From assembly GCA_025642065.1 (NCBI GenBank), contig JAODUP010000510.1, forward strand, positions 147,501 to 211,500: DNA of 64,000 nucleotides, in the 5' to 3' direction. Below are positions 35,119 to 46,700 of this stretch, piece by piece. Both the position numbers and the translations under genes were made by a program. The notes beneath the pieces are model-generated. The model had not been told where the DNA came from, ran no database searches, and worked only from the letters and a program-made list of their open reading frames with translations. The stretch's first letter is position 1; the number at the start of each line of letters is the position of its first letter. The DNA comes from Paralvinella palmiformis (Eukaryota; Annelida; Polychaeta; Terebellida; Alvinellidae).

Positions 35119-35960
35119 AGGCACCTTAAAAATATTGTTTCCCATAGTATTTTTTCTTCTGAAAAATGGGTAGGTAGGTAGGCTTTTTTATTTACAAAAT
35201 TTAGGGAAAATATGCGCCATTTTCTGAGTATTTTAAAGTGTTAATTATAAAGTTGAAATATTTTTTTAGTTGATGCTTAGTTGATGTAAAATCGCTAATT
35301 CACCCACCCATGGAACCATTGAAAGTATTTCCGTTATAATGGTGGTTTTACTAAATTAACCTATGGAGTCTTTCGCATATTAAAGCGTAAGCATTTTCTT
35401 AAGTCTGCTGATTCTATGCTAAAGAATCTGTTTAGTTTCCATTTGCCAAGTGATTTATTTACTTTCAGAAGACTCCCAAAGCGTTGAAACAAAACAAAAA
35501 TGTTGGTTCATTGGCAACAAGCTGTTTTAACACGAAGACAAAATTCGAACTTGCGGCTACAGTCAGGGTTTTCTACTACGTCATTAACGAGGATTCCTGG
35601 AATTCCACAACGACAACCAATGAGAGGCGGTTAAATGGTAATGATACCCTCCGTATGGTGGAATCAGACAGGACCGCCCGATGTGGAACAAAATGGCTGG
35701 AGTTAATCCCGAAGAGCTACACATACCTAGAGATGTAAACAATTCGTTCAATAAACCATTGGCGTATAATGTGATATACAACATTCATTGTATGGTTCTC
35801 CTCCACCATCAAAACCTTCCAGGATTTAATAATGGGCTTGATTTGTAGAATGGCGAATGCCATATTTTGACGGCCCAATCGTCTACATTAAGTAATCGCT
35901 TAAATAGACAATTGCGAGTTATATAGGCGATAATAACATGTAAGGATTGTGCGGGTGAAA
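35119..35960. other. Intergenic sequence
   Basis: No gene is recognised. A short (GGTA)n run lies at 35169-35182. The 84-codon plus frame at 35484-35738 has no known domain. Confidence 0.4.
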
Positions 35961-35964
35961 TGTT

Positions 35965-36112
35965 CCTGTTTTACGACCACCTTCGTGCACAATGTAGGCC
36001 TCCAAAGGTAATGAGGCGAATTTAAAGATGAAACAATCTTCTGACATAGCCCGGCCGTAGTTTGGACCCAGATGCTATAGGTCTGTGGCCAATCGCGCTA
36101 CCAGTTAGAACC
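35965..36112 (-). mobile_element. SINE family S1 copy, diverged and deleted
   Basis: TTTTACGACCACCTTCGTGC and AAAGGTAATGAGGCGAATTT are diverged body text. Most of the middle (the GGCTAAATGGGCCGAG segment) is deleted. The head appears as GGCCAATCGCGCTACCAGTT. Confidence 0.75.
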
Positions 36113-36413
36113 CTGATTGTGCGGGTGAGGTGTAACAAAACATAGAGGAGAACCCAAAATCATGTTCTTCATCACCAATATGGATCTACTTCACTGTAAG
36201 CCGATTATTAACACCCAATAACTGGTGTTTTTTCCTGGCTTACGTGATCGATGCTTCTTTGTCGGATGTGTTTAAACAGGAAACGAACCGAAACGAAATC
36301 ATTACGGCATTATTAAGGTTTGTCCTACTACAGCTGATGTACGGCGGCGCATATTAGGACGGCCAAGCTATTTCAACAACAAATACCTACTTCTATGACG
36401 ATATACCTATCGT

Positions 36414-36580
36414 GGGCGATGATGCTGATTGATGTCTTACGGCCACTTCTGTGCACATGGTAGGCTAAATGGGCCGAGCGAACGCCGAAGGTAATGAAGC
36501 GAATATGCCCACGCCTGATTAGAACAAGTGTGGTAGCGATCTGTCGTCCAACACGCTAACGCTAGACCACGAAGGTACTC
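36414..36580 (-). mobile_element. SINE family S1 copy
   Basis: GATGCTGATTGATGTCTTAC tail junction, body GGCTAAATGGGCCGAGCGAA, head CACGCTAACGCTAGACCACG. A segment between 'GAAGCGAA' and 'TATGCCCACG' that other copies hold is deleted. Confidence 0.85.
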
Positions 36581-37455
36581 TGTACCTCTCTGGGCGAATC
36601 CTGAGTGACCTTTCGAAGTTGAATACAAGCTAAATCAGCTGTAGAGTGATTGATCTAAAACGACGATTTTAAGTGAAAAAAAGAGACACCAAACGCATGT
36701 TTACAATGAGATTCACCCCATTCATTTATCTAAAGGATTTTAAATACAAACATACAAGGTTCAATGACTAGCAACAAATGGAGCTTGCTAAAAGCACAAC
36801 AATTCAACTCATGAAGAACATCTACACGTACTGTACGAATAACAACCATCCAGAACAACCATGTTGTAAGAACGTGTTGTTCTGCTTTGAAGAACTTTTA
36901 CGATAATGCCATGCTTGATGTTGACACTGGCACGACGTACAAACACGATTAACAAGACTAATTTATTATCGATGCTCTGTTAGTACCCTGCTGTGATGCT
37001 GCATATATATTTTTGTTGTATCTGGTGTTGCATCGAATCAACTTCAGTTTACAATACTCATAGTGAGAGACCAGACGGATGACAAGGATGACACAGTATT
37101 AGGCTAAATATCCGGTCAGGTGACATATATTCTACGTCATCAGAACAGAGGGCAAGAATACGAGATTGAGTATGTCGGAATATCTGCACTCAACCCGACA
37201 ACCAATAATATGTTACTGATTTAACTCCGATTATCACACACCAATAAGATGCAGAGAATTACAATACATGTATGTTAGTAGTATAGATTTGTTTAATATA
37301 TTTTGTCTGTGTTTCAGTTTCCAAAGTTTTAACTGGGAATGTCACTGAGTTGTGTGTGTGTGTGATTAGGAGGTGTGAGTGTTTGGTATGTGTGTGTGCG
37401 TGCGTGTACGGGATTAGAATGAGGAGTGTTTGTCTGTCAGTGTGCACGCACACGG
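36581..37455. other. Intergenic sequence
   Basis: No gene is recognised. Short GT repeats occur around 37352-37366 and 37389-37405. Confidence 0.4.
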
Positions 37456-37458
37456 CTA

Positions 37459-37665
37459 CTGTAATTACAGATATTTTCGCGATAATCTTATTTTGGCGAG
37501 GTCACCGATCTCGCGAAAATATGACACGCGAATATAAGTCGTGTGTGTGTGTGTGTGTGGTTCATGAACCAAGTTTGACCATACGCCAATATAAAGCTCC
37601 GCGAATTGGCTGATGGGTGGGGAATTCGCGAAATGGAGAATACGCGAAAATATATGTAATTACAG
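37459..37665. mobile_element. 207-bp MITE with TA target-site duplication
   Basis: The left end CTGTAATTACAGATATTTTC and the right end (reverse complement CTGTAATTACATATATTTTC) form a near-perfect terminal inverted repeat of about 24 bp. A TA dinucleotide sits outside each end (37457-37458 and 37666-37667). The ends extend into CGCG-containing sequence on both sides. The interior holds a (GT)8 run and no coding sequence. TA duplication and size fit a Tc1/mariner-type (pogo/Tigger) MITE. Confidence 0.9.
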
Positions 37666-37667
37666 TA

Positions 37668-39990
37668 CATAGCAATGGTGATGCTTATCAAATGCCCACA
37701 GTGTTAGGAATGTAAATATTATTTTTTGGCTTTATGATATGTTAAAAAATAATGCCGACGTACATCTTTTAAAGTGAACATCCTAATGTAGAATGGCTAA
37801 TAATAATAATAATAATAATAATATCATTACAGTTATAAAAATAGGCTCAGCGTGTAATATACATGTATAGAGTTATCAAAAAGGAACAGCAAATAACAAT
37901 ACAATAAGGCAATTATGTACAGCTCCATTAGCATCAGACATCTAATTAAACAGTCAACAATACTAGCATCATCTTCATCATCAGACATTTGGCATTTAGT
38001 TCAGTCTTATATCGTAACAAGTCTCTCTTACAATCGATGAGCCAGGGCATGTAAAGCCATCATATTCGGACAACGGTAACCGTCAAAATCATCTTATGTA
38101 CCCGATATAAAAAATCATTTAAAAATATATTATTATTATTATTATTATCAGGACCATCTTCATGAATAACTGGAGATCAAACAGCAGCATTATCACACGA
38201 TACAGACCTCTGGAATCACTCCGACAAGATCGTGCTTCCATCGATTGACTCGTCAGCAAGCAGCACTCTGATTGGACAACACGAATCCGGAATACATGAT
38301 CGATGATGGCTGGTCATACTAAACGATCAATCAATCAATCAATCAATCAACACGATTAACACGTATCGTACGTAAATCGTCTCCGTCCGATCAGACCAAC
38401 ACACGACACAAACAGGGAGCTGGCAGTGCATTGGCAGTGTTTATGAAATGAACACTAACGGGAAAACGTGGAGGAAATAGGATTCTAAAAAAATAGGTTC
38501 ACATCAGTTAATAGCTCAGATGTAAAGAACCTTAGAAGTGGAACTTGATAACGGGATTAAATGCTTGCTAATCTGGAAATGTGACCAATGCTGTCAGGGC
38601 GACTTAAGAATGTTTTATTTACATTTGATCGTTCACACGAACCAAAATCCTTTTTTTCGCACAATCAGTCGAGCCAAGATTCGAACTAGTTCATGCTACT
38701 CTTACGCGGCTATAACGTCAGTTAAAACGTGTACAGCCTAATGCTGATAAAAGGATATTACGTCCATGGACTCCTCGTCGAGCCCTGTCAGTACAACATC
38801 AAATATAAAAGTCTATTAAATACACACATACGCACACACACACAACACAGCTACCACCATTTAGGAGGAACACGACATCCAAGAGATTAGTCACTCCTCA
38901 CCACACAACAGCCACTTAAGGTTGAGGAATCGAGTCCATGGTTAAGGGCCATAACTTCTGTCGAAACTCTATACAGTTATCACTCACGCTGCAATTCTGA
39001 CGCAATTTACGCCTCACTCACTCACACACACGCTCTCCCTCATGTAATACCATAACATGCCATTCACTGAAATCTGTCCGCCACTTCGACATCGTTTCAG
39101 CTGAACTGATGACGTTGTGCGGCGAGCCACAACTAAACCTGGAGCTATCTCTAAAGCTACTCGCTACCACAACACAGCTGTTCTACAACCTAACGCTAAT
39201 AAAACAGACCAAGGAGGGTCTAATTGGCTGCGTTAAACAGCTTCACTATCATACAAAATATGGCCAACAATTCAATACTGATCTCTGTTAACAAATATAA
39301 TAAGCTCAAGTAAATATCACCCTGACCTTGCATAAAAATAGACCTATATATATATATAATGATGGCATTTAGTTATCCAAGGCCTCGGAAATCTTATTGG
39401 TGGAAAGGGTGCAACAAGATGGTGTGGGTGTTGTTTAGTTTTTTGCTCACGGAGATCTTTCGTTATGGTACATATGACCTTTACCATTGGTAAAGTGACA
39501 TCACAAGACATTTCCCTTGACACTGTCCAGATGACACGGTTTTCGGTGTATCATAGAGCATCATGGTCAGAACTGAGTGCTCTGGTGGTTCAGGCTTAAG
39601 TATCACAGATTACTCAAAATAATTAAATTTTTCTTTCATGTTTATCAGATACGGGCAGCTTCTTATTTTGGTGTAAAATGCCTGGAAAGTGACCAACTAT
39701 TCTTTATATCAATCTTTGTGTTGCTCGCTGCCTTGTAAATCTCACGATTAAGAACACACACACACGCTCACACGCATTCATACATACATACACACGCACA
39801 GATAGGTACGTTTGTATATAAACTGAGAATCATGTAAAATATGGTAATAAGAATAAATATGCTTAAAATGCCAATTTAAATGCATCAGTAACATTCATTT
39901 CTGAAAAAAGAACCACACACATACACACACACACACACGCACGCACGCACACACACACACACAGAGATACACACACACACACACCTGCTG
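37668..39990. other. Intergenic sequence downstream of the OTOP gene
   Basis: No gene is recognised. Simple repeats: (AAT)n at 37799-37822, (TTA)n at 38129-38149, (ATCA)n at 38323-38350 and (CA)n patches at 38822-38846, 39754-39800 and 39910-39985. The last lie about 280 bp beyond the OTOP stop codon and may be in its 3' UTR. Confidence 0.4.
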
Positions 39991-40268
39991 GCCTTTTAGT
40001 GTAATATTCAACAGTAGCTATGCTGATGATCCATTGCTCCTCTACAGATTATTACACTAACAATTACCTGTATGAGATTTTTTGTAATTATACTGAAATA
40101 TTTAGTAGTAAATCACCGAAGCTGTAGTTTTAAGTTTTCCGCTCTGGCACAGATCCAGACAGAATATTGCCATGTCCATTAACCAATAGGTCAGCGGTTC
40201 GTTATTCGAGCCAAAGTGGTGACCAATGACATTTGAAAACACTGAGTTAGACCAAACCAGTATTGGTT

Positions 40269-41065
40269 CTAATGGACCTTCAGCTTGTAGGCATTGTTCC
40301 AAATCGCCGCTAAGCAGATGATGGAATGAAATCGGTAGAACATGGCCAGCGGCATGGCTATGTGAGCGATGATGTTCCACGCCACGACACCATAGAATTC
40401 GAGCAGCACCGGACTGGCGGCAGCCCTCAACACCTCGAAGATGTTCAACCCCCACATGGCGATGTTGCAGACCAGCAGGAAGGTGACGAACTCGCGGCCC
40501 GGTTTACGCCGTTCGTGGACGTTGGACAGTGCCGAACGACGGAGGCCGTTCATGATGAACAGGGTCTGTGCCGTCGACTCGAAGATCACGACCACGCTAC
40601 TGGCCATGACGAGAGGCCCGCGGATCTCCGACGAGTTGCACCATTTGCCAGCCACCAGACCAAACACAGCCAAGACATAGACTCCAGTGACGGAGATGAT
40701 GAGCAACAGCTCTTCCAGGTTGTTGTCTCTGTCTCGGTGGAACTTCAGGTGTCTGACCCTGATGGCTGCAATGAGAACTGCCAGTGATGCGAGAACATAC
40801 AGCAGAATATCAGAGCTGTGGGTCACTATTATTGAAGATGCCTTGAATCTCGGTCTCTCAACGAGTACAAAGAAGACAATCATGCTTATAATGATGACGA
40901 CTAGCATGAAGATGCCAAAGAAAAGGCCACGGTTCGCTCCAGAGCAGTCTACGGAGACGCGGTTGTTCTTCTTGTGTCTCTGTATGTCATTCTCTGAATC
41001 TGACACACTAGATGGCGTGACTGGTGCTGGTGTGCCGATGTTTCTCCACATGATCAGTAATATGC
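40269..41065 (-). CDS. OTOP: OTOP last exon (rest of helix 6 to stop)
   Basis: The acceptor AG is at 41067-41066 (TTTGCAG) and the TAG stop at 40271-40269. It encodes residues 494-757: the end of helix 6 (ILLIMWRNIG), a 30-residue polar linker, and helices 7-12 of the C-terminal otopetrin half. The ending MFYRFHSIICLAAIW keeps the conserved helix-12 histidine (residue 739). GC content is higher than in the flanking introns, as expected for coding sequence. Confidence 0.97.
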
Positions 41066-43723
41066 CTGCAAATGGATTGAGCATGGTGTCATCATGAATG
41101 TTCTTTTCTCAACAGTGACCAATTTAACTAACACACATCTGTAAAAATGTGATGCATCAAATGAATTTTAATTTCTAATTACTTTTTAAACATACAAAAA
41201 TCATGGAATACACAGTCACTAACCTGCCGCTATCAGGCTGTATTGTATTGTGCATGGATACAAATAAGGACTCGCAGATTTCACCACATTACCCATGATG
41301 TCATATCGTAAACACTCCAACAGTATCGGGGTGTACTCTATAGTGCATAACAAACAAACGACAGTGTTTGAAAATCACCAAAATTACTTTACAATGAACA
41401 TGCATATTAAAAATGACCAAAATTAATGAGAAAACATTGATCTGAATTTATGAGGAATCACTTCTGTCACTCAAAATTTGTATCACTGACACATCCCATT
41501 AATTATCTTTAATTATTACTAGCCAAAGACTGGATACCAAATTGACATACCAGTTGTCATATACTTGCCAGGTGTACCATCTTCTCTAAGCTTCATAAAC
41601 TTTACTTCATCAAAGCCATTAACAGCATCTGATATTGCATTATTATTATGAGCGAGATTAGTGTAAGAAGATGGATCCAGACTGCTGTTCTCTGTGTGAT
41701 CCTTACTGTTGACTGGCTCATCCTGGATTTCCCGGACCGTTTCCACAACCAGAACCCGAAGCCAGACGCAGATGTTAGTGGCAACCATGTGCATGAGGCC
41801 AAAACGTGCACAGATCTTATATCTGTGGATCAACATCTGAAAAGCAAACATGTAATTATAAGTAGCATTAAATGATTAATCAATGTAAAACAATAATGTT
41901 TTCTTATATATATATATATATATATAAAAATTCATTGCAAATCCAGACCCACAATGAATACAAGTTGAGTATGTAATATTAACTTCAGTATACACTCAAT
42001 TCACAAAAAGACTACAGCTATAACAACAACGAACCACAACATACCTTCGAGTTGAGGAAAATGAAGTACAACTGTATGAAGGTGAACATAAGCTGAGCTA
42101 TAGGACGTGTAACCATAGCCAAGTTGATGCACTTCCAAGCAAGTTCTGTCTCAAACTGCTGACCAAACATCAACCCCTCATGAATCAATGAACCAATACC
42201 AAAACCTGTGGGGATGAAATAATTATTTTCTCTTAAAAACATTTTTATTCTCCCCCCCCAATACACACACACACAAACACACACACTTCAAATTTAACAT
42301 ATTATTAAATTACTCATTATTAGCTTATCCAACACTGGTCAGAAGAAGAATCCTGCCATTATACCTTAATGAGTACTGCTCTTCACTTTTAATATAATTT
42401 TACATCAATATTCTTCATGTCTCTGTTAAGTTTTGTATGAAGTGTTCAGTGGACAGGACACACAAACAGGACAGGACACAGACATGACAGGACACACAGA
42501 CAGGACACACAGATGGGACAGGACACACATATGGGACAGGACACACAGATGGGACAGGACACACAAACAGGACAGGACACAGACAGCACAGGACACACAG
42601 ACAGGACACACAGATGGGACAGGAAACACAGACATGACAGGACACACAAACATGGCAGGACACACAGACATGACAGGACACACAGATGGGACAGGACACA
42701 CAGATGGGACAGGACACAAATATAGCACATGACACACAGACAGGACACACAGATGGGACAGGACACACAGACAGGACACACAGACAGCACATGACACACA
42801 GACAGGACACACAGATGGGACAGGACACACACAGGTGGGACAGGACACACATATGGGACAGGACACTCAGACAGCACATGACACACAGATGGGACAGGAC
42901 ACACAGACGGGACAGGACACACAGACAGCACATGACACACAGACAGGACACACAGATGGGACAGGACACACAGACCGGACACACAAACAGGACCGGACAT
43001 ACAGACATGACAGGACACACAGACAGGACACACAGATGGGACAGGACACACAGATGGGACAGGACACACAGATGGGACAGGACACACAGATGGGACAGGA
43101 CACACATATAGGACAGGACACACAGACGGGACAGGACACACATATAGGACAGGACACACAGGCAGGACAGGACACACAGATGGGACACACTGACACAGAC
43201 AGGATAGGACACACAGACAGGCTAACAAATTGAACAGTGTCTAGCAGACAAACTAATCACCCCTGAAGCTAACTAGCTAATGGCATATTTTCATACTAGG
43301 TACACTCATAATATGTATGAAAACAATTTAATGCGCATATTTAGGTATGTTCATATGTATGTATCATTATATGCATGTTGTGAATGCGTGTATGAATATA
43401 TCTGTATGCATCGATATGCAATATCTACAATTTCTGAAGGCAGCTGTTGACACAGTTATGGGATGATAAACATCATAATTAATGATCAGTTTGAGAAATA
43501 CTGTCTAATAGATGTTGACCAAAGTACCATATTTAGGAAGTGTATATATCATATAAGCTAAGCTTCAATAATAAATGTAGATAAATCAGGTACTAATTTA
43601 TGGGAGATGACACATCAGTGAAAATGAGCTCTTAATATCTTATGTACTGCGGTCAATATAAACAAATTAATTATTGAACAGAATGAAAGGGGTATTTAGT
43701 CAAGGGGAATATGAATCTAGGGA

Positions 43724-43777
<54 letters not shown>

Positions 43778-46700
43778 ACACACAACATGCACACACACAT
43801 AATCATTAACATGGATCATTAATCATTAACTGCTGCATGTTATTAACAAACATGGGTATCTCATAACTTGTGAAGGAGATGAATGTAACAGTTTGAGATC
43901 AAGAGTGGAAAGAGAGACCATTAACTATACAAATAATTGTCAAGTCATAAATATATATGATCAGGTCTCATTTAAGTGGATGTTCTGAGCCACGGCTGCT
44001 TTGGCAAGATAAGCTACGTATCTGAATACACAAAATACAATATTCCTCGAGGTTTATGTGTATGATTGCGCATATTTAAATGTGGAATTGTATAAATATA
44101 TCAAAGCAAGAGTCGATAATAAACATTAAAAAACAATAGTATGGATTACTGATAATTGTTATTATGAAAATAATGCAACTAAAATTTTGCTTGTATTGCA
44201 ACGATAATTCATCATCATTCAGCCATATTTGTTCAATTACAATTCAATCACACTGAACTGTTTGTCTGATGTTTTCAATAACCAAAACATACACCTACAG
44301 CCAACAGAGCAGAATCGTTCAAGATCGGATGTAATCGTTATGTAGCAACACTAATATTGGTATAAAAGCTCTCACACTCTGTGTGTGGTGATATCGCACC
44401 TCAGGTCTGAATCTCTGAAGCAAACATTCTCGCAAAAAATCAATACTAGCTGAAGTTCACGTGTTACACTGTCTCTGTTACACAGGCTATGATGCTGATG
44501 AAAAACACACACACACACTCTAACATAGCCAAGTAAAATCGATGAAACAAAACTTGCTTTAGAAATAAATACATGTAATAGATAGAGAAATACAGAAATT
44601 CAATTATATTACTTCGTCCAGTATCTGTTCATTTTGTTTCTGGGAAACAAAATCAACTGTAGTTTATATTGATGACTGAAATGACCTTTTTAAAACAGGG
44701 TTCATACACATTTTGACAACTCAGTTTCCAGGACCTTCCAATGTCAAATTCAAGGACCTTTTCAATGAATTCATGAACTTTTAATGCACAAAGATACATC
44801 CATATTTCAGAAGAAGTGTAACGACTGAATTCATATACGCTTATGATTAGAAATATAGATCTATATGTCCAAATTCCATGACTTTCAAGGACCACTACAA
44901 AAATTCCAGGACTTTCCAGGCCTGGAATCCAAATTTTCAAATTCCAGGAATTTCCAGGTTTTCAGGTACATGTGCAAACTCTGGAATGAAAATGATACAT
45001 TTCTTCCCAACAATAGATCTAAGATAATACTCTTAGTGGTGCTAAAGGTCATATTGTAAAATTCATACATAACACTAGTCATATTTTCATACAAAGCAGC
45101 TATATATATAACACAAAATTTCAACTGATATGACGTGGATGTTAAGCAATATTTAGAGTAGAATTCTATCAACAGAATTGATTACTGGTAACATTTTAAA
45201 AAAAATGACTGGTCTTTCTACAACCATTTAACTTAATTGCATTATTTCCAAACTTGAAAATATTTCCCATAAACTGAACCAAATTAATGAACTAAAACTG
45301 CTAAAGTTACAAAAATGTATGTGACACTTTCTATCGCAGTTTACTCATCTCTAAACAAAGATATAAGAAAATAATCTAAAACCAATCACAAAAGCAAATT
45401 CCTCTGATAATAACCTTTCATTAATAGGTCCTGAAAGGCAATTTCTCTGACATCACACCTCCGGTGAAACAAAATGGCTAAGACAGGCTACATACTGAGA
45501 ACTTAAAATGGGGAAATGACTAACAAAAGGTAATTTCTACTACACTGGTAACTACATTAGGTCTTCTATCCCCATCCCAAAGTGAGAGCAGAGAGATACA
45601 ATTACCAACATTCAACACAGTAAACGTATGATGACAAACGCCTTCACCACAAACACTGATAAAATGTCGGCATCTGCAAATATTGATCGAAACTGGGAAC
45701 CTGCTTATCATCATATCAGCATCTGTCCCAAACTTAAAATATCATACAATTCTTTGTTGGTATTGTGCACCTCCATGGTCTAACTAACAGCGTGGTCGAC
45801 CACAGATCTGAGTTCAACTTCAAACCTTGGCATGGGTATGACTGAAGGATGTCTCACATTTGGAGCTCACTCAGCCCATTTATCCTATAACTTGTACACA
45901 AAAGTGGCCATAAAACCTCACCTTCTTTAATATATTACACCCATAACCAGAAATTAAACAATGACATATAATGACAATGATATATGAGTAACAAAGCACT
46001 TCTGATCTTCAGGAACCAAAACCATAAATGAAATGAAGTGATCCATGTTTTTGGTTAGAAATAAAATAAAACTAGTTATAGATATAAGAAGGAAAATTAC
46101 TAATGGGGAACCATCCTGCACAGGTGGTAACCTAAGATTAAAGAGCTCATACTCCAGGAGGTTTTGAAAACTGGAGGTCCCGTGACGTAACAGGTGGCAT
46201 TCTGGATCATCTGTTCATGAATCAGTTCTACGCTATCAAAATATATTTAATATTGCTAAAACTGTCTTTAAACTAACACGCTTGGAATTGTTTCACTGAT
46301 TCAGGTGTATATTTAACTGTTCACTTGGACCGCTATTAAGGCCCTTTGGCTAAGAGCCTGTCTCTACCTGAAATTTCATTCAAATAATTACCCACACATG
46401 AAAAGTTTTTCGCATCATTTCATTATTAAATCATTATACGAATACGAACATGTTTTCTGCCAGTAACCAAAGTATATTTAGAAAGCCAATTGCTTCAACA
46501 CACACACACGTATTGTTGAGCAGAAAGTTTTTTTGTTTGTTAAACAACTTGATAATGAAATGTTTTATGCCACGGGTAGCTAATGAAACAAATCGACACA
46601 ATAATGCAACTACGCCAGAGGGAAATCTTGGCTGGATCACTTCACCTACCATTAAAAGACTGGATTCTGACAGAACTGTGACAAAGTGTTCTACAGGAAA

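Noticed and set aside
40326..41097. Plus-strand frames of 79-153 codons opposite the last OTOP exon
   Set aside because: Antisense shadows of the GC-richer OTOP coding sequence.
42415..43233. Several 100-265 codon frames on both strands
   Set aside because: They lie wholly in the intronic minisatellite and give only repeated CVSCP/TGHTD-like peptides.
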